Assembly (NCBI GenBank): GCA_964006375.1
Contig: OZ023267.1
Location: 86,041,406 to 86,105,405 of the forward strand
Source of the DNA: Tillus elongatus
Lineage: Eukaryota; Arthropoda; Insecta; Coleoptera; Cleridae
Reading direction: 5' to 3'
Length of the DNA: 64,000 nt
The position numbers were made by a program, and so were the translations under genes. Numbering within the stretch: position 1 is the first letter of the stretch; each line of letters begins with the position of its first letter. The notes under the pieces were generated by a model. The model was not told the origin of the DNA, ran no database searches, and was given only the letters and a program-made list of their open reading frames with translations. Positions 1 to 13,698 of the stretch are shown here, one piece after another.

Positions 1-71
1 AGAAGACATGCACCAAGGCGGGGTCAGTATACCTTAGATCACCACACAGCTTGTATCGCTCTAACAAGTGA
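1..71 (+). other. possible tail end of an upstream viral reading frame
   Basis: The third forward frame is open from the window edge to a TGA at 69-71 and gives a short Ser/Arg/Tyr-rich tail. It lies just ahead of the viral remnant that follows, so it may be the end of another gene of the same virus. The open stretch is too short to be significant alone. Confidence 0.2.
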
Positions 72-107
72 TTAGACCAGTGGGTAACACCAATTACCTT
101 TAGCACG

Positions 108-1170
108 ATGGAGGTGATGGGTAAGCAAGAGAGAAATGTTAAGAAAAGGATTTTACAACTTGCTGAAAATATTCGAAAAAAAATTTAATGCTTAAGCTTA
201 ACAGAGCTGATAATGATGATGCTCTGCAACGTTTATATAAACCAACTGTTGAGCCGCTAAGTGGAATATCTAAAAACACATTAGCACTGCAGCAGCCACC
301 TGTGGCTGAACAAATCAAAGAAGAAGTTGATATACCAGAAACGAAACCCAAAGTTGAGTTCCTTAAAGATCATGAAGTTTTTGAAGCTGAACCGGGGGAG
401 GAGACAAGTTTCGATGAGGATATTCCAACATTTAAAGAGCTTGAGGCAGACCTATAAACTGTCGCAACAAACCCAGCATACGAATTTTTGGAGCAATATC
501 CTGAACGAGTTCGGTATTATGTAGACAAGTATTTTACTGAACCACCGAGACTTGCTACCATTGATCAAACGTATGGTGCTCGCTACGCTAAAGATACTGG
601 TAGCTGGAGTCTTGGTAACAAACACTTAGACTTTACTGATGCTGAGATTCAACTGGGTCAAAGGAGATACCCACAAACACAAGGTCTGCTAGAATTGATA
701 TTTATGAAAAGACCTAGTGGGTATACTTATGACGATCTTCAACACTATGGAGATATTCTAGAAGCAACTAGTGTTCATAAAATAAACTACGATCCCAATG
801 CACGAACCAAGGGTTGTTCCTCGGAAAAGTATCTGACTCTAATAAAACCAGTTATATATCCACGAGGGCGTAGATCCTCAACTCCTCAAGGTTTACACCT
901 ACGACGAGACAGCGACAACGTCCGACATCTTAACAAAAAACTGAACCTAAAGCAAAGAGTGATAAGAGCAGTGGTAGCAGCAGCATCAGCACCAACAACT
1001 ACATGATATAAAATAACAAACAAATAGCATATGTGTATTGGGATGACATAAACGAATTGGTTGACAGACTTAGACTTTTAGTGGCTTGCCAAGTTGCTGG
1101 TAATAATGCTCATAACAACGAAATTCAGTCAATCTTGGAAAAACTAAAGGAAGCTAGTGTTATCGCCTAG
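108..1170 (+). pseudogene. Polinton/Maverick-associated conserved protein (DUF8207-like), broken
   Basis: This resembles a protein family that I recall from arthropod Polinton/Maverick or adintovirus-like insertions (DUF8207 type); its role is not known to me. The ATG at 108 opens a basic N-terminal helix rich in Lys/Arg/Glu. A 7-A run at 176-182 then shifts the frame, and the main body continues in the frame of 188. That frame is stopped by a TAA at 455-457, with clear family sequence directly before and after it. The core, about 540-800, has the features GSWSLG, ELIFMKRPSGYTYDDL and Y..IL.AT. The family-typical tail, with YWDD.NELVDRLRLL and AGNNAHNNEI, lies at 1021-1170 in another frame and ends at TAG 1168-1170. 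The apparent breaks are therefore one frameshift, one nonsense codon and one further frame change near 1005. Assignment to the family is from memory; the breaks are seen directly. Confidence 0.62.
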
Positions 1171-1183
1171 TAAGCCTACAACC

Positions 1184-1300
1184 ATGAAGCGTCGCCGACG
1201 ACAACATCAACGTAACGCTGAACCATCTGATGTTAAGAATTCTATAAATGTATGTCAACAAACGGCAAGAGTTTACATACTTGTACTTAGAATCAAATAA
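1184..1300 (+). CDS. short Arg-rich peptide ORF after the Polinton-like gene
   Basis: A 38-residue ORF starts at ATG 1184, only 13 bases after the stop of the preceding remnant, and ends at TAA 1298-1300 inside a polyadenylation signal. The N-terminus is strongly basic (MKRRRRQHQR), as in small viral core or DNA-condensing peptides, but the rest shows no motif I recognise. Position and charge suggest a viral gene fragment. It could equally be chance or a truncated longer ORF. Confidence 0.28.
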   Translation: MKRRRRQHQRNAEPSDVKNSINVCQQTARVYILVLRIK

Positions 1301-1301
1301 A
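1296..1301 (+). promoter_or_regulatory. polyadenylation signal AATAAA, forward unit
   Basis: AATAAA overlaps the TAA of the short basic ORF, the compact arrangement usual in DNA viruses. It faces the minus-strand signal at 1326-1331 across only 24 bases, so two convergent transcription units end here. Confidence 0.55.
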
Positions 1302-1325
1302 AGTCTCTGTTAAAAATAATGTGTT

Positions 1326-1331
1326 TTTATT
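1326..1331 (-). promoter_or_regulatory. polyadenylation signal for the KilA-N gene
   Basis: AATAAA on the minus strand lies 15 bases beyond the KilA-N stop codon at 1346. Together with the forward signal it makes a tight convergent terminator pair. Confidence 0.55.
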
Positions 1332-1345
1332 TAATAATAATACAA

Positions 1346-2281
1346 TTAAAAATTATGCCGTAAATCAAGAATATCCTGAACAAACTTCTCTTGTGGTACA
1401 TCTGCTATCTGTAAGTTGTTTATATGTGCCGTAAGGTATTTTACTTCGGTCTTTATGCTGTTAAAGAGATTTACTGAATTTGGATCATACAGCATGTTTA
1501 GTACCACTTGGGTATTGGGATGTTTATTTTTAAAGTTCCTGACAGCTCTTCGGAAACTTTTCTTTTGTGTTCTTACATCATGATATAGATAGGTGGCGTC
1601 TCTCTCGTTTCTTGCAAGTAAACCAAACGCACTTATTTTTCCCGGGTACCTTGGCTTTGGGAATATATCTTCAAGAGGTTCTGTGACTTTAGCATTTGTT
1701 TCTCGCATACGCTGCAGTTCATCATCTATCTCCATTAATTTCAATTTAATCTCCTCAAGGTTGTCCCTGTATTTCTGATTAAATTCGCTTAGGAAAAAAT
1801 CAAAAATAATTCGGTTGCACTTGTGATAGAAACGATTGGATAGCCCCCAAGCCAAATTTACTATCAAATCTTTGCACACATATGTACCAGATATCAAGTT
1901 GTTTTCAGCTTGTCTTTCAGCAAAGTCTACCACGTATGTAGCAGTAGTTAGTGCTAATTGAAATGTTGCATCCGCTTCTAGGGGGCCAGTATTCCGGCCC
2001 TCTGGAGATGACTCTAAGTGGGCTCCTTTGGTTGGAACATTTGGGTTATCGGTATTCCGTGGGTCCAAATGTTCCTTTAGCTGACTGTTGTAATAGGCAA
2101 TCAACTCTTTGGTTTTATTATTTTCCAACCAATGTCTGAATCTTTTCTCACCACTCTTACACAATTTTGTGGCATTGAAATAACCAGTATTCTTATCGAT
2201 AAAAATTTGAAAGTCTCCAAATAGACCATACCAGAAGTTGTCTTTAATTTGCTGGTAACAAACATCACTTAATGTAGCCAT
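1346..2281 (-). CDS. KilA-N domain protein of viral origin
   Basis: An intact 311-residue ORF. KilA-N is a DNA-binding fold common in large DNA viruses, phages and their integrated relatives; the target is unknown here. Residues about 15-65 carry the KilA-N signature (FQIFIDKNTGYFNATKLC, then RFRHWLENN). A second conserved block (ISGTYVCKDLIVNLAWG.S) lies near 130-150. A charged, probably coiled-coil helix spans about 170-195. The C-terminal part (YLYHDVRTQKKS, DPNSVNLFNSIK) resembles the domain that follows KilA-N in several insect and nucleocytoplasmic viruses (DUF3627-like, from memory). The frame runs 29 codons further upstream to an ATG at 2368, but I chose the Met at 2281: it has a good Kozak context (A at -3, G at +4), and the predicted transcription start at about 2348 lies inside the longer frame. 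It is convergent with the Polinton-like remnant, and is the best-preserved gene in the window. Confidence 0.85.
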   Translation of the reverse strand: MATLSDVCYQQIKDNFWYGLFGDFQIFIDKNTGYFNATKLCKSGEKRFRHWLENNKTKELIAYYNSQLKEHLDPRNTDNPNVPTKGAHLESSPEGRNTGPLEADATFQLALTTATYVVDFAERQAENNLISGTYVCKDLIVNLAWGLSNRFYHKCNRIIFDFFLSEFNQKYRDNLEEIKLKLMEIDDELQRMRETNAKVTEPLEDIFPKPRYPGKISAFGLLARNERDATYLYHDVRTQKKSFRRAVRNFKNKHPNTQVVLNMLYDPNSVNLFNSIKTEVKYLTAHINNLQIADVPQEKFVQDILDLRHNF

Positions 2282-2344
2282 TTTGAAACAGACTTTGGAT
2301 AGAACAAACTGAAGCACGTCTTTCCTCTGCGACAACTCAATTGT

Positions 2345-2379
2345 GAATGAGCTTAAGAGTGTGTGCACCCCAATTTATA
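2345..2379 (-). promoter_or_regulatory. core promoter of the KilA-N gene: TATA box plus initiator
   Basis: On the minus strand TATAAA begins at 2379. Thirty-one bases further on is TCATTC (2350-2345), a match to the arthropod initiator TCAKTY with its A at 2348. This spacing is the canonical one for RNA polymerase II. The promoter decides the start codon: transcription from 2348 excludes the ATG at 2368. Confidence 0.6.
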
Positions 2380-2381
2380 CC

Positions 2382-5548
<3,167 letters not shown>

Positions 5549-5638
<90 letters not shown>
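5549..5638. repeat. (AT)n microsatellite, 90 bases
   Basis: A perfect AT array. The flanks match no other array in the window that I could see. Confidence 0.97.
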
Positions 5639-5641
<3 letters not shown>

Positions 5642-8296
5642 TATCGTACACTTTGAACACATTTTGTATGATATATCGCACAGGTTGAGCACGGTGTCCG
5701 AACTAACTTTGTCATGTATAGCATTCTTCAAGCACGGCAAGTGTCCAAACTGTTCAATGGGACACGTAATGGTCAGTTTCGACACCTGTTACGTGTTCGT
5801 TTTCCTAAAGTGTCAGAATACCAACATTGCAAGTTGTTCACACAAAAATTTATAAAACTGACCTGTATCTATTCAGAAACTCAATCCCTTCAACAAAATT
5901 TTTAAATCTCGTAAATTATTATCTTCTCATGTTGATCAATTACGTTCACCTTTTTTCATTTCCTAACTTCTGTATCTGACAATACTACAAAAAGATTCAA
6001 TTTCATTTACGTTCTCTGATTTAATGGGGAGTGAGCCACACGAAGGTCTTAACCAAAAAGGTACCTCTTTGATCTTAACTTAGTGTTAGCATTGACTAAC
6101 ATTAGACAGTTAATGTTAGTCAAGTGTATCTGCTTTTTATTCTAGCATTGACTAACTAGAACATAGACAGTGCATTATATCTATGAACCGTGGGCTGGCT
6201 TGGCTATGGCTATTCCTTACCATGTTGTCAATACATTTTTGAAGAAATAAGAGTATTAAGACAAATTACGTGCTGAGCAGTAACTCAAAATCTGCATAGG
6301 ATCATAATATATATTATTGCTACAATATATTTTTTATTATGCACTTTTTGAGCTTGAAACTCACATTTAAAAAGTTAATCTAGGTTAAGTGGATTGAATA
6401 TGTAGTTTATCTTACATATTCGTGACATATTCCTGATGGCTCATGCAATGAACAGCGTGTAGGTACATATGTTTTTTAAATGGTATAAATGGATAAAGAA
6501 TGAAAATATATTGTAAATTTTTGTTGTTTCAAAATTTTCTTCACAAGAATAATACATGGGTAAAAGAACAAAATTACAGCAATAAGTTTAAACTACCTAG
6601 AAAACTAAAATCTTTGCCGTGTGACGTAATTCGATAGTCAATCTCCAAACGGGAGTTGCATTATTATATTGTGAATTCCAAGTTTAATCGTTTGCTATTT
6701 ATTTGACTTGTCGCTGAAATGGAAACTAACAATATAACTAAAAAATTCCAGAAAGTTTTGCATCTCACTTTATGTACAAGTACAACAAAATAGGTATAGA
6801 AAATTAAGTAAGTAGAATAAGAGACAAAAATCCATACTGTGGGTGCAATGAACTGCACTGTAGCTAAACAATGTTGGTATAATATAGTGTGAGTTATCAG
6901 TTACTCTTTATACCAGTCCTGAGGACTGCCTGAGTGACTGTTAGGATACATACAACATATTATGTATTTATAAGAAAGCATGAACTAAATTCATAAAAAT
7001 CAATGTAATTATTTGTAAAATAAATAAATAAAAAATAATAAAAAAAAAACAAGATAGAATATTGGTGAATTTACAAATTATCCAACAGACAGTTTTAGAC
7101 AAAGCTTACGATCTTACATGCAAGTTGTATTTTTACCTTATGGTTATGTTCCAATGCTCTGTGTAAGGTGGTTGGTCGGTAGTGGAGGCGGTTGGTTGGA
7201 AATTTTCCCTTCACCTCAACTTCTACGGAGATGTATTGTTGTGTGGTTTTTATTTCCGCTAGCTTTTAAATTGGGCGAACCGAGCTTTATTTACGAGGGA
7301 ACGGGAGGGGTGGCGCGAGGTGAGTTTAGATTTTTTTTATAAACGATGTTTGAGCTACTTCCACTCAATTTCTGTAGGGGTGCATTTTAATGTGGTTATT
7401 CCTTGCCCCAGCTTTTCATTTGTGCGAACCGATAATCTTTGGGGAAGAAATTAAGGGGTGTCGAAACGTCCGCCCTTTAAATTTTTTTAAACAGACTCAT
7501 ATAATTACCCCTATGTATGCATAAACCGCGAGAGAGATCTTGTGGTTTCAACCCCCAAAAAAGTTAATTACGGGACTCGTGGGATTGTATGGGGTAAACA
7601 TAATTATTCAATGTATAACTGCAAAATGTGAAAAAAAGCACCTGATGGAAGTCAAACTAAGCTGCTATTTTTTCGCATTTGCACTTAAATCTCTTTTCAA
7701 GTTTCTTCTCCGCCCAGCACCCTTATTCGGGCCGGGTGCGGTTAATTTCTTGGGAGTTGTAACCACAACATTTATTATGTCGTTTTATGCATACATGCTG
7801 TGTGTCTCTAAATATATATCAGAAAAAAATATAGGTTACCTACATATTCATAAAGATGATTGGGGAATAATCTGCAAATTTACAAACATATTTTTTAGCA
7901 CTGCCAAACACAAGTATCTGAAAATAAAGTGCTGCCAAGCAATGAAACGGCCATCAGAAATTACTAAAGATAACGCTTCTTATCACTTACAAGTGATTTT
8001 TGAGCTATTTCTGAAAATTTGCAATGATATTTCCTGAGTATGCTAGAGAAATTATGTTTGTTACATAGCATTTCAATTAGATTGTTCAAATCAAACTTTC
8101 AATAGTCTCTATCTAATAGATTTAAATTTTGTCATACAGTTTGGCTTGTTACAGTGGATACTTTATCTTTATACCTAAAATGTTATTGTAATTGCACGTT
8201 ATATCGTAAATACAACTGGATAAATTGACTGAAATTTAAAAAATCATAATATAAATTAAGAGCTTTAAAAAAAACTGTAATAAATAACGGTAATAT
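5639..8296. other. AT-rich DNA, no gene seen
   Basis: No coding signal stands out. Around 7215-7460 there is a weak, diverged two-copy repeat (words such as GGGCGAACCGA and GTGCGAACCGA about 160 bases apart) that accounts for the Trp/Gly-rich ORF there. A small hairpin at 6092-6123 is listed separately. Confidence 0.45.
6092..6123. repeat. perfect 13-base hairpin
   Basis: TTGACTAACATTA at 6092-6104 is followed by its exact reverse complement at 6111-6123, with a 6-base loop (GACAGT). The word ATTGACTAAC recurs about 50 bases later. It may be the remnant end of a short inverted-repeat element. Confidence 0.6.
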
Positions 8297-8454
8297 TGTA
8301 TTGTAGACACCTCAGAAGTAAACAAAGAATCGGGTAGATTCGGAACGCAGAATGAATGGGCGACGATGTGCACTGTTGCCACATGAATATTACCAAGTGT
8401 CACTTTAAATAAAGAAGGAATTCAAGGGGTAAACAAATGTTTTCATAATGTAAA
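8297..8454 (+). repeat. left inverted arm of the 1.2-kb element
   Basis: Pairs with 9333-9492. Shared landmarks are the words AACAAAGAATCGGGTAGATT and AACAAATGTTTTCATAATG, found in inverse orientation in the right arm. Confidence 0.85.
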
Positions 8455-8545
8455 TAAATGATAATATGACGTCATCGACATACATCGATATATGACATAT
8501 ATTACGGAAAGCAGTAGGAAAACGTAAATGTAAACAGTAAATTTT

Positions 8546-8735
8546 GAGCCTCGGTGGTCCAGTGGAAAGAACGTGTGCCTCTGGACCCAAGAGTACTGGG
8601 TTCGATTCCCATGTTTCAGCAAATATTGTCGATCTCACTTTATTTCTAAAGGTGCGTCAGAAAATTGTTATTATTAGAGAGCACATCCGGACAGCCGGGT
8701 TCCTTTTAGTTCAAGGTTATATTTGACTGGATGGC
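8546..8735 (+). mobile_element. tRNA-derived SINE, variant body, inside the TIR element
   Basis: The head matches the heads of the SINEs at 44044 and 49735, with A-box-like GGTCCAGTGG and B-box GGGTTCGATTCC, the internal polymerase III promoter. After the head the body differs from those SINEs. Instead it shares diverged words (TGTCGATCT, CAGCCGGGT, TAGTTCAA/CAGTTCAA) with 39629-39712, so this is a second subfamily with a shared head. The 3' end is uncertain. Confidence 0.6.
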
Positions 8736-9332
8736 TATAAAGCTGTGTTGCAGAGTTCCGATATGGTATCAGGTTTTAGCCTTAGCCCTTGCTAACAGCG
8801 GCAAACCTTTTATGTAGCAAAATTGGTGGAGAACAAAAATAATAATTCACAAAAAAATGGCTTATAGAGGTAATACATTTATAATCGCCTGCCTCCTACA
8901 TCTTGGGAAATTCTATGTGAATACATAGCAAATAGTAAACTGCAATGAGTCAACAAGACAGGAAGTCAGCCATGTTCATTTTACGATCATATGAGAAAGT
9001 CGACTTTACAGCATCTACCTATTAGGTACGATGTTGCTTGCTCTACACATTACTGTTATGATATGCGAAAGTCTACTTTATATCAACTATCAACGTAATG
9101 TTCAACTTTTAGATGTCGTACCTCATAGAGTAAATCATCTCATAACGTCGCCGTGTTTCATTATTGGGTCGCAGTGTATTGTAGGCAAATATATTGTTTA
9201 ACGAAAAAACTGATTGAGTATAATGTTGTTATTCTAAAAGAAGTCTAAAATAGTACGTAAAAAGGAGTACATCATATAATATGTAAGCATGTACATAATA
9301 CATACGTAAATGAATACTGTTTTTTAAAATAA

Positions 9333-9492
9333 TTTTGCATTATGAAAACATTTGTTCACCCCATGATTTCCTTTTTTATTTAAAATGACACTTGGTAATA
9401 TTCATGTGGCAACGATGCACATCGTCGCCCGTTCATTTCTGCGTTCCGAATCTACCCGATTCTTTGTTTACTTCTGAGGTGTCTACAATACA
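9333..9492 (-). repeat. right inverted arm of the 1.2-kb element
   Basis: Reverse complement of 8297-8454. The outer end is ...CTACAATACA at 9492. Confidence 0.85.
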
Positions 9493-10605
9493 GGACCATC
9501 AAATGTGATTGTATTTCACAAGGAGACATCTGTTGATTAAGACTAGGTTTGTGTGGTGTGTCCAAAGTCACTTTAAAAGTGGTTGGTCATGTATAGGTTC
9601 CATTGCGCCATAACCTCTGTTAACAATGGCCGATTTCACCATGCGCCAATAGCTGAGTTTAGGAACTTATCTGCTGACCACCGATACCTTTAAGCGGTTG
9701 GAGATAGATGAGTCAGATGAACGCACTGTTGACTTCAAGCACTATTTTGTGACGTTTGTCTGTCATTTCTCTTCAACAAATTGGCAACAGTTGAGTTCCA
9801 ACAGAAGCACAGCGGGACTGATGAACGCATTCGTATTCACAACTATTGAACTGCTGGCGCAGGCGGTTGTATCCTAATGAAAGAATATTAAAGTTCGTTT
9901 ACGTTAATACTCTTTGTTCTAATCGAAAGGCGCGTCGTAATCGTAAATCCTAACGGGTACAAGTAACTAACCAAAGAAAGCCTAACTGCGCCATCTGTCA
10001 ATAGGATAGATTAACACAAGAACATAGGAAGCTATTGAGAAGTTTTCTAGAGATCTGTTACAGGGAATTAAGTGTCTAGAACAACACTAAACACAATAAA
10101 ATACAGTGAGAAATTATGAATATTAATTTATATGATCACTCATTTGGCGATTTTGATTTACTTCAGCTATTGAAAACAAAATAATGAAAATCCAGTTAAT
10201 ATTTAGTCTAACAACGTTGTGCGTACCTACCTAGTTTTCATTATTTCCCGTCGTTTAAACATGTACTTACACACTTTTTTTTTTAATTTAATTTCGGATG
10301 TCAATACATTTTCTGATGAGTTTTCACATTATTTGCTATTTGCTTTGAAATTAGCATAAGCATAAAAACATAAAATATTAATTCAAAATTATACTTGTCT
10401 CCATAATTACCTCCATCTGTGACGTAAAATTTTTTCCAGTAAGTAAATGCAGAGAATGGTGATTTTTCATCTACAATGATTTACAGGAACTGATTTGATC
10501 CAATAATCATCATTTTACATACTGTACAGCGAGATGGTTATTAAATTTTGGGATATACACATCCAGAATATATACAAAGTGTATAAGGTGTATGAAGTGT
10601 ACCAT

Positions 10606-10609
<4 letters not shown>
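9493..10609. other. no gene seen
   Basis: Mixed-composition sequence, slightly less AT-rich than its surroundings between about 9500 and 9980. No ORF, motif or repeat of this window could be assigned to it. Confidence 0.4.

Positions 10610-10677
<68 letters not shown>
10610..10677. repeat. (TA)n microsatellite with one phase switch
   Basis: TA repeats with a TT at about 10647 that changes the phase. Downstream, 10700-10780 has weak tRNA-like words, including GGGTTGAAATCC, but no convincing A box. Confidence 0.95.
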
Positions 10678-10678
<1 letters not shown>

Positions 10679-11243
10679 CAGCATAAACAAACTTTATCTA
10701 GAGACTCCGTGGAGCATCTGGTCTAACGATTAATACATTTATGTTTGAAATATACGGTCAATTCGAGCTCGGGTTGAAATCCAATTTGTGGCGCACGATT
10801 TTCTTAAAAAAAAGATTTTAAATTGTCTGTCTCTCTCATATCTGTATGTATCGCTTACCCATTTGTATATATGTGTGTGAAGCTCGACCAATAAAGAAGG
10901 GAACATTCCCTACCTTACCAACTTCCAATGGAATGTTCCCCTGTTCAACGGGCTGATCTTTGCACAAGAGACACAACTGTTCAATAAAATTCAAAAAACC
11001 TGCCAAAACTAAATCACCTAGCAACCCAATACAACAAACAAACATACAACACATGGAGACTTAGCCTCAACAAACAGTCGGATAGCGGGAATCAGCATGT
11101 AACATAACATACAAGACGTGTGTGTGTGTGTGTGAGTGAACATAACCTCAACAAACAGTCGGATAGCGGGGAATTGACAAACACATGGAGACCAATACTG
11201 ATTGCGGCCATCTTGGAACATTTGACGTCATGTGAAGGTCAGG
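10678..11243. other. no gene seen; short duplicated words
   Basis: The phrase CCTCAACAAACAGTCGGATA occurs at about 11065 and again at about 11147, flanking a short GT run, which points to a roughly 80-base local duplication. No gene is supported. Confidence 0.45.
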
Positions 11244-11372
11244 GATGACAACTGACAGCTGACAGGTGGCAACTGACAGCTGACAGATGACAACCGACAG
11301 CTGACAGCTGACAGCTGACAACTGACAGCTGACATTGACAGCTGACAGACGACATGTCAGATGTCAACTGTC
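11244..11372. repeat. GACAGCT minisatellite
   Basis: About 18 imperfect copies of a 7-base GACAGCT / GACAACT motif, often paired as AACTGACAGCTGACAG. The repeat contains the palindrome CAGCTG many times. Composition and strand asymmetry (G+A rich forward) differ sharply from the flanks. Confidence 0.85.
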
Positions 11373-12118
11373 AACCTCACACGCATGCGCGTGATGTCAC
11401 CACGCATGCGCAGAAACAAGTGGAGGGGATGGTCATAGGTGGCGCCCTATCTACTAATGTTGGACACACAATATTATCTGTGTTTTCCGGAATTATACTA
11501 GCCAAGTTTTTGCCCACTGAAAAGTAATAGACATTAAAATTTCTAGGTATATGAAAGTTTGTGCTGACCACAGTTCCGTTCACTGTTCTAATTTGGGCGA
11601 CTGTTTTAGAACCAATGGCGTTAATGTCACAAATATGTTTAAATGTATACTCCCATCTCCCTATTACTTTAGGAAAACTTAACAAAAATTTTAACTGTTT
11701 TGGAGATAGTAACACTTTAAAAAACTAACCCTGAATAATGCTTTAAAAACTCACCTTGTATAATCAATCCCATGCTATATTAATTTTTGTATAAAGCCGC
11801 TGGTCATCCTATGTAAATATCGAATTTGATTTACACTGTACATATATTTATCAAATATATCAGATATCTGATTTTCTTTTTTAATTTATATTTAATTTTC
11901 AAAGAAACTGACTCTGATATTTGTCAGATAAATCCTATAATCAACTTGTAAATAAAAGAAACATGAGGTATATTTCTGAAAATATTTTCTATGGCGCACT
12001 ACATCATGGTTCTTTTACATTATTCAAGAGCGAAAACTTGGTCGAACCACTCCCTTAAACATAAATAGAAACCAGTATATACACTGAATATTAGTTTGTA
12101 TAAAAAATATGCTATTCG
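11373..12118. other. no gene assigned; possible degenerate ORF on the minus strand
   Basis: A minus-strand ORF at 11377-11715 (112 codons) includes words loosely reminiscent of a retroviral-type aspartic protease (VNGTVVSTNFHIPRNFNVYY), but no D-S/T-G triad is visible. I would not call it a gene. Confidence 0.35.
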
Positions 12119-12685
12119 AAAATAAATTACATTTCAAGTGTTACAGGCTCTACGTGAGATCGATAATGATTTTTAGAGTTTTGGTATGCTTACTGAATTT
12201 TTAACGATGTATATACTTGAGGGAATTTGCGATTATTATTATCTATTGAATAAATTAATTATAAACCGCATCATACAAATGAGTAAAACAATTTTTTTCA
12301 TTAATTATCGTTTACCTTTCATCGCAAAGTTACTCTATGCGGAATATAGATTTAAAGAATTGTTCTCTGGATTTACACGTGGTTGTTTTTGTCTCTGCAA
12401 CCAAAATAAATTACATTTCAAGTGTTATAGGCTCTACGTGAGATCGATAATCATTTTTCGAGTTTTGGTAGGCTTACTGAACTTTTAGCGATGATATACT
12501 GAGGGAATGTGCGATTATTATTATTATTTATTTGCTACATCAATTATACACCGCATCATACAAATAAGCGAACAATTTTTTCATTAACTATTGTTAAGCT
12601 TTCATGGCGAAGTTGTTTTATACTAAATATAGATATAGAGATTCTGCTCTGGATTTACAAGTGCTTGTTTTTGTCATTGCAGCCA
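12119..12685. repeat. 284-base tandem duplication, two copies
   Basis: Copy 1 spans 12119-12402 and copy 2 spans 12403-12685, both beginning AAAATAAATTACATTTCAAG and ending TTTTTGTC..TGCA.CC. Divergence by eye is well above ten percent with small indels, so the duplication is old. ORFs in each copy are not conserved between them, arguing against coding function. Confidence 0.85.
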
Positions 12686-13179
12686 GTTTAAATTTTTACA
12701 TCATGGCCAGGCAGGAAAACTTTTGGTTTAACTTACATGCCCACCTGACAACTTTGAATAAAATTACGTTTCTACGTTAATGTAAATTTCCGAAAGTATA
12801 CTTAAAGTGTTCTCGAAAAAAACCGTTTCTTGGTCAACCTTATGGGTTAATAGCCAACGGAGCGTTTCAAATATGAAGCATTTAATCAAAATTCGTTACC
12901 ATAACGCACTTGTTGCGTCCAGAATATCGTTTCTTATAAACATTATATTTCGATGGAAAATGCAAAAACATAAGGTGTGTTCGACTAAAAAGAAAGAGAA
13001 AATTTGTATCACCAACGACTTATGGGCCAGCCTGTGATTGTAGAAGATGTAGCTCAAGACACCCTATAATTAGTGTTAAATTTTTTTTTCATATCTTGTA
13101 TAATAACGGATATATTGAGCTTTAATGATTTTTTACGAAAATTCGACAAAAATTAAACGATAAACTATATAGCTAAGAC
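12686..13179. other. no gene seen; one dispersed motif
   Basis: Contains ACGCACTTGTTGCGTCCAGA near 12906, a word with a short internal palindrome that recurs near 21175 and 55131 beside related repeats. Otherwise anonymous. Confidence 0.4.
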
Positions 13180-13685
13180 TACTACCAAGCATCAGAGAAA
13201 GGGTCTATTTGAAATGAATTTTTTGGAAATATTTGAGTAAAATGAAAGACAACGACGTTTGAAACTAAGACCTCAGGGTTTGTAAAACATTCTTCTTGAG
13301 ACATTTTCTTTCCGTAGCCCGTATTAGATTCAAGTTCTTTGCCTAAATGTTGCCAATTTTGACGTTTTAAATCGCGACTTCGACGTTTTGAGGAGAACTC
13401 CAATTTATTTTTCTTTAAATGCCTATAACTTTTTGCATTTTGACCTACAAAGATAAATTTTGTAAGGTAATTTACCTATAATGATATAAACGCGTGTACC
13501 AAATTTGGTTTCCCTTACTTTGTTATTTCCGGCGATATAAATTTTTTTCGAAAGAAAATACAAAAAATTCCGGGAAAACCTGAGCCGCTTTTCCTGGCTA
13601 ATGAACTTATCCAAGCCACTTGCGAAAGGAAGGTATTCACCAAATTTAGTCAAAATCGGCCAATTATTTTTTGAGTCATCGGTGT

Positions 13686-13698
<13 letters not shown>
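13180..13698 (-). repeat. dispersed repeat abutting an (AT)n array, minus orientation
   Basis: Related to 19432-19710 and 54819-55165. Shared words on the element strand are GGCCGATTTTGA, GGCTTGGATAAGT, AGCCAGGAAAA and TTTTCCGGAA/TTTCCCGGAA, in the same order. The outer end reads GTATGTATCACACCGATGACTCAA and adjoins the (AT)n array, as in the copy at 54819. No protein is encoded consistently, so this looks like a non-autonomous element whose terminus includes or attracts the microsatellite. Confidence 0.7.

Larger units (their letters stand above)
8297..9492. mobile_element. 1.2-kb element with about 158-base terminal inverted repeats
   Basis: The left arm 8297-8454 and right arm 9333-9492 are reverse complements along their full length, with scattered mismatches and small indels. 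Both outer ends read TGTATTGTAGACACCTC going inward. No transposase ORF lies between the arms, so this is a non-autonomous, foldback or MITE-type DNA element. I could not find a convincing target-site duplication just outside the arms, so the superfamily is open. The interior holds a tRNA-derived SINE head at 8546. Confidence 0.8.

Noticed and set aside
2281..2368. Longer KilA-N protein starting at the ATG 2368
   Set aside because: The TATA/initiator pair places the transcription start at about 2348, inside that extension, and the extra residues show no conserved motif.
7118..8037. Two forward ORFs (74 and 165 codons) as possible genes
   Set aside because: The first lies in a diverged local repeat. 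The second has a Lys/Phe-rich composition typical of AT-rich noncoding DNA and no motif.
10700..10780. tRNA-like words (GAGCATCTGGTCTAACG, GGGTTGAAATCC) as a tRNA gene
   Set aside because: The B box is altered, no anticodon stem or acceptor stem can be drawn, and the spacing is wrong. At most an old SINE head.
11244..11372. GACAGCT array considered as a CRISPR-like or regulatory array
   Set aside because: There are no spacers between units and the period is 7 bases. It is a simple minisatellite.
11377..11715. Minus-strand ORF as retroviral-type protease
   Set aside because: Some local resemblance to a protease surface, but no D-S/T-G catalytic triad is present.
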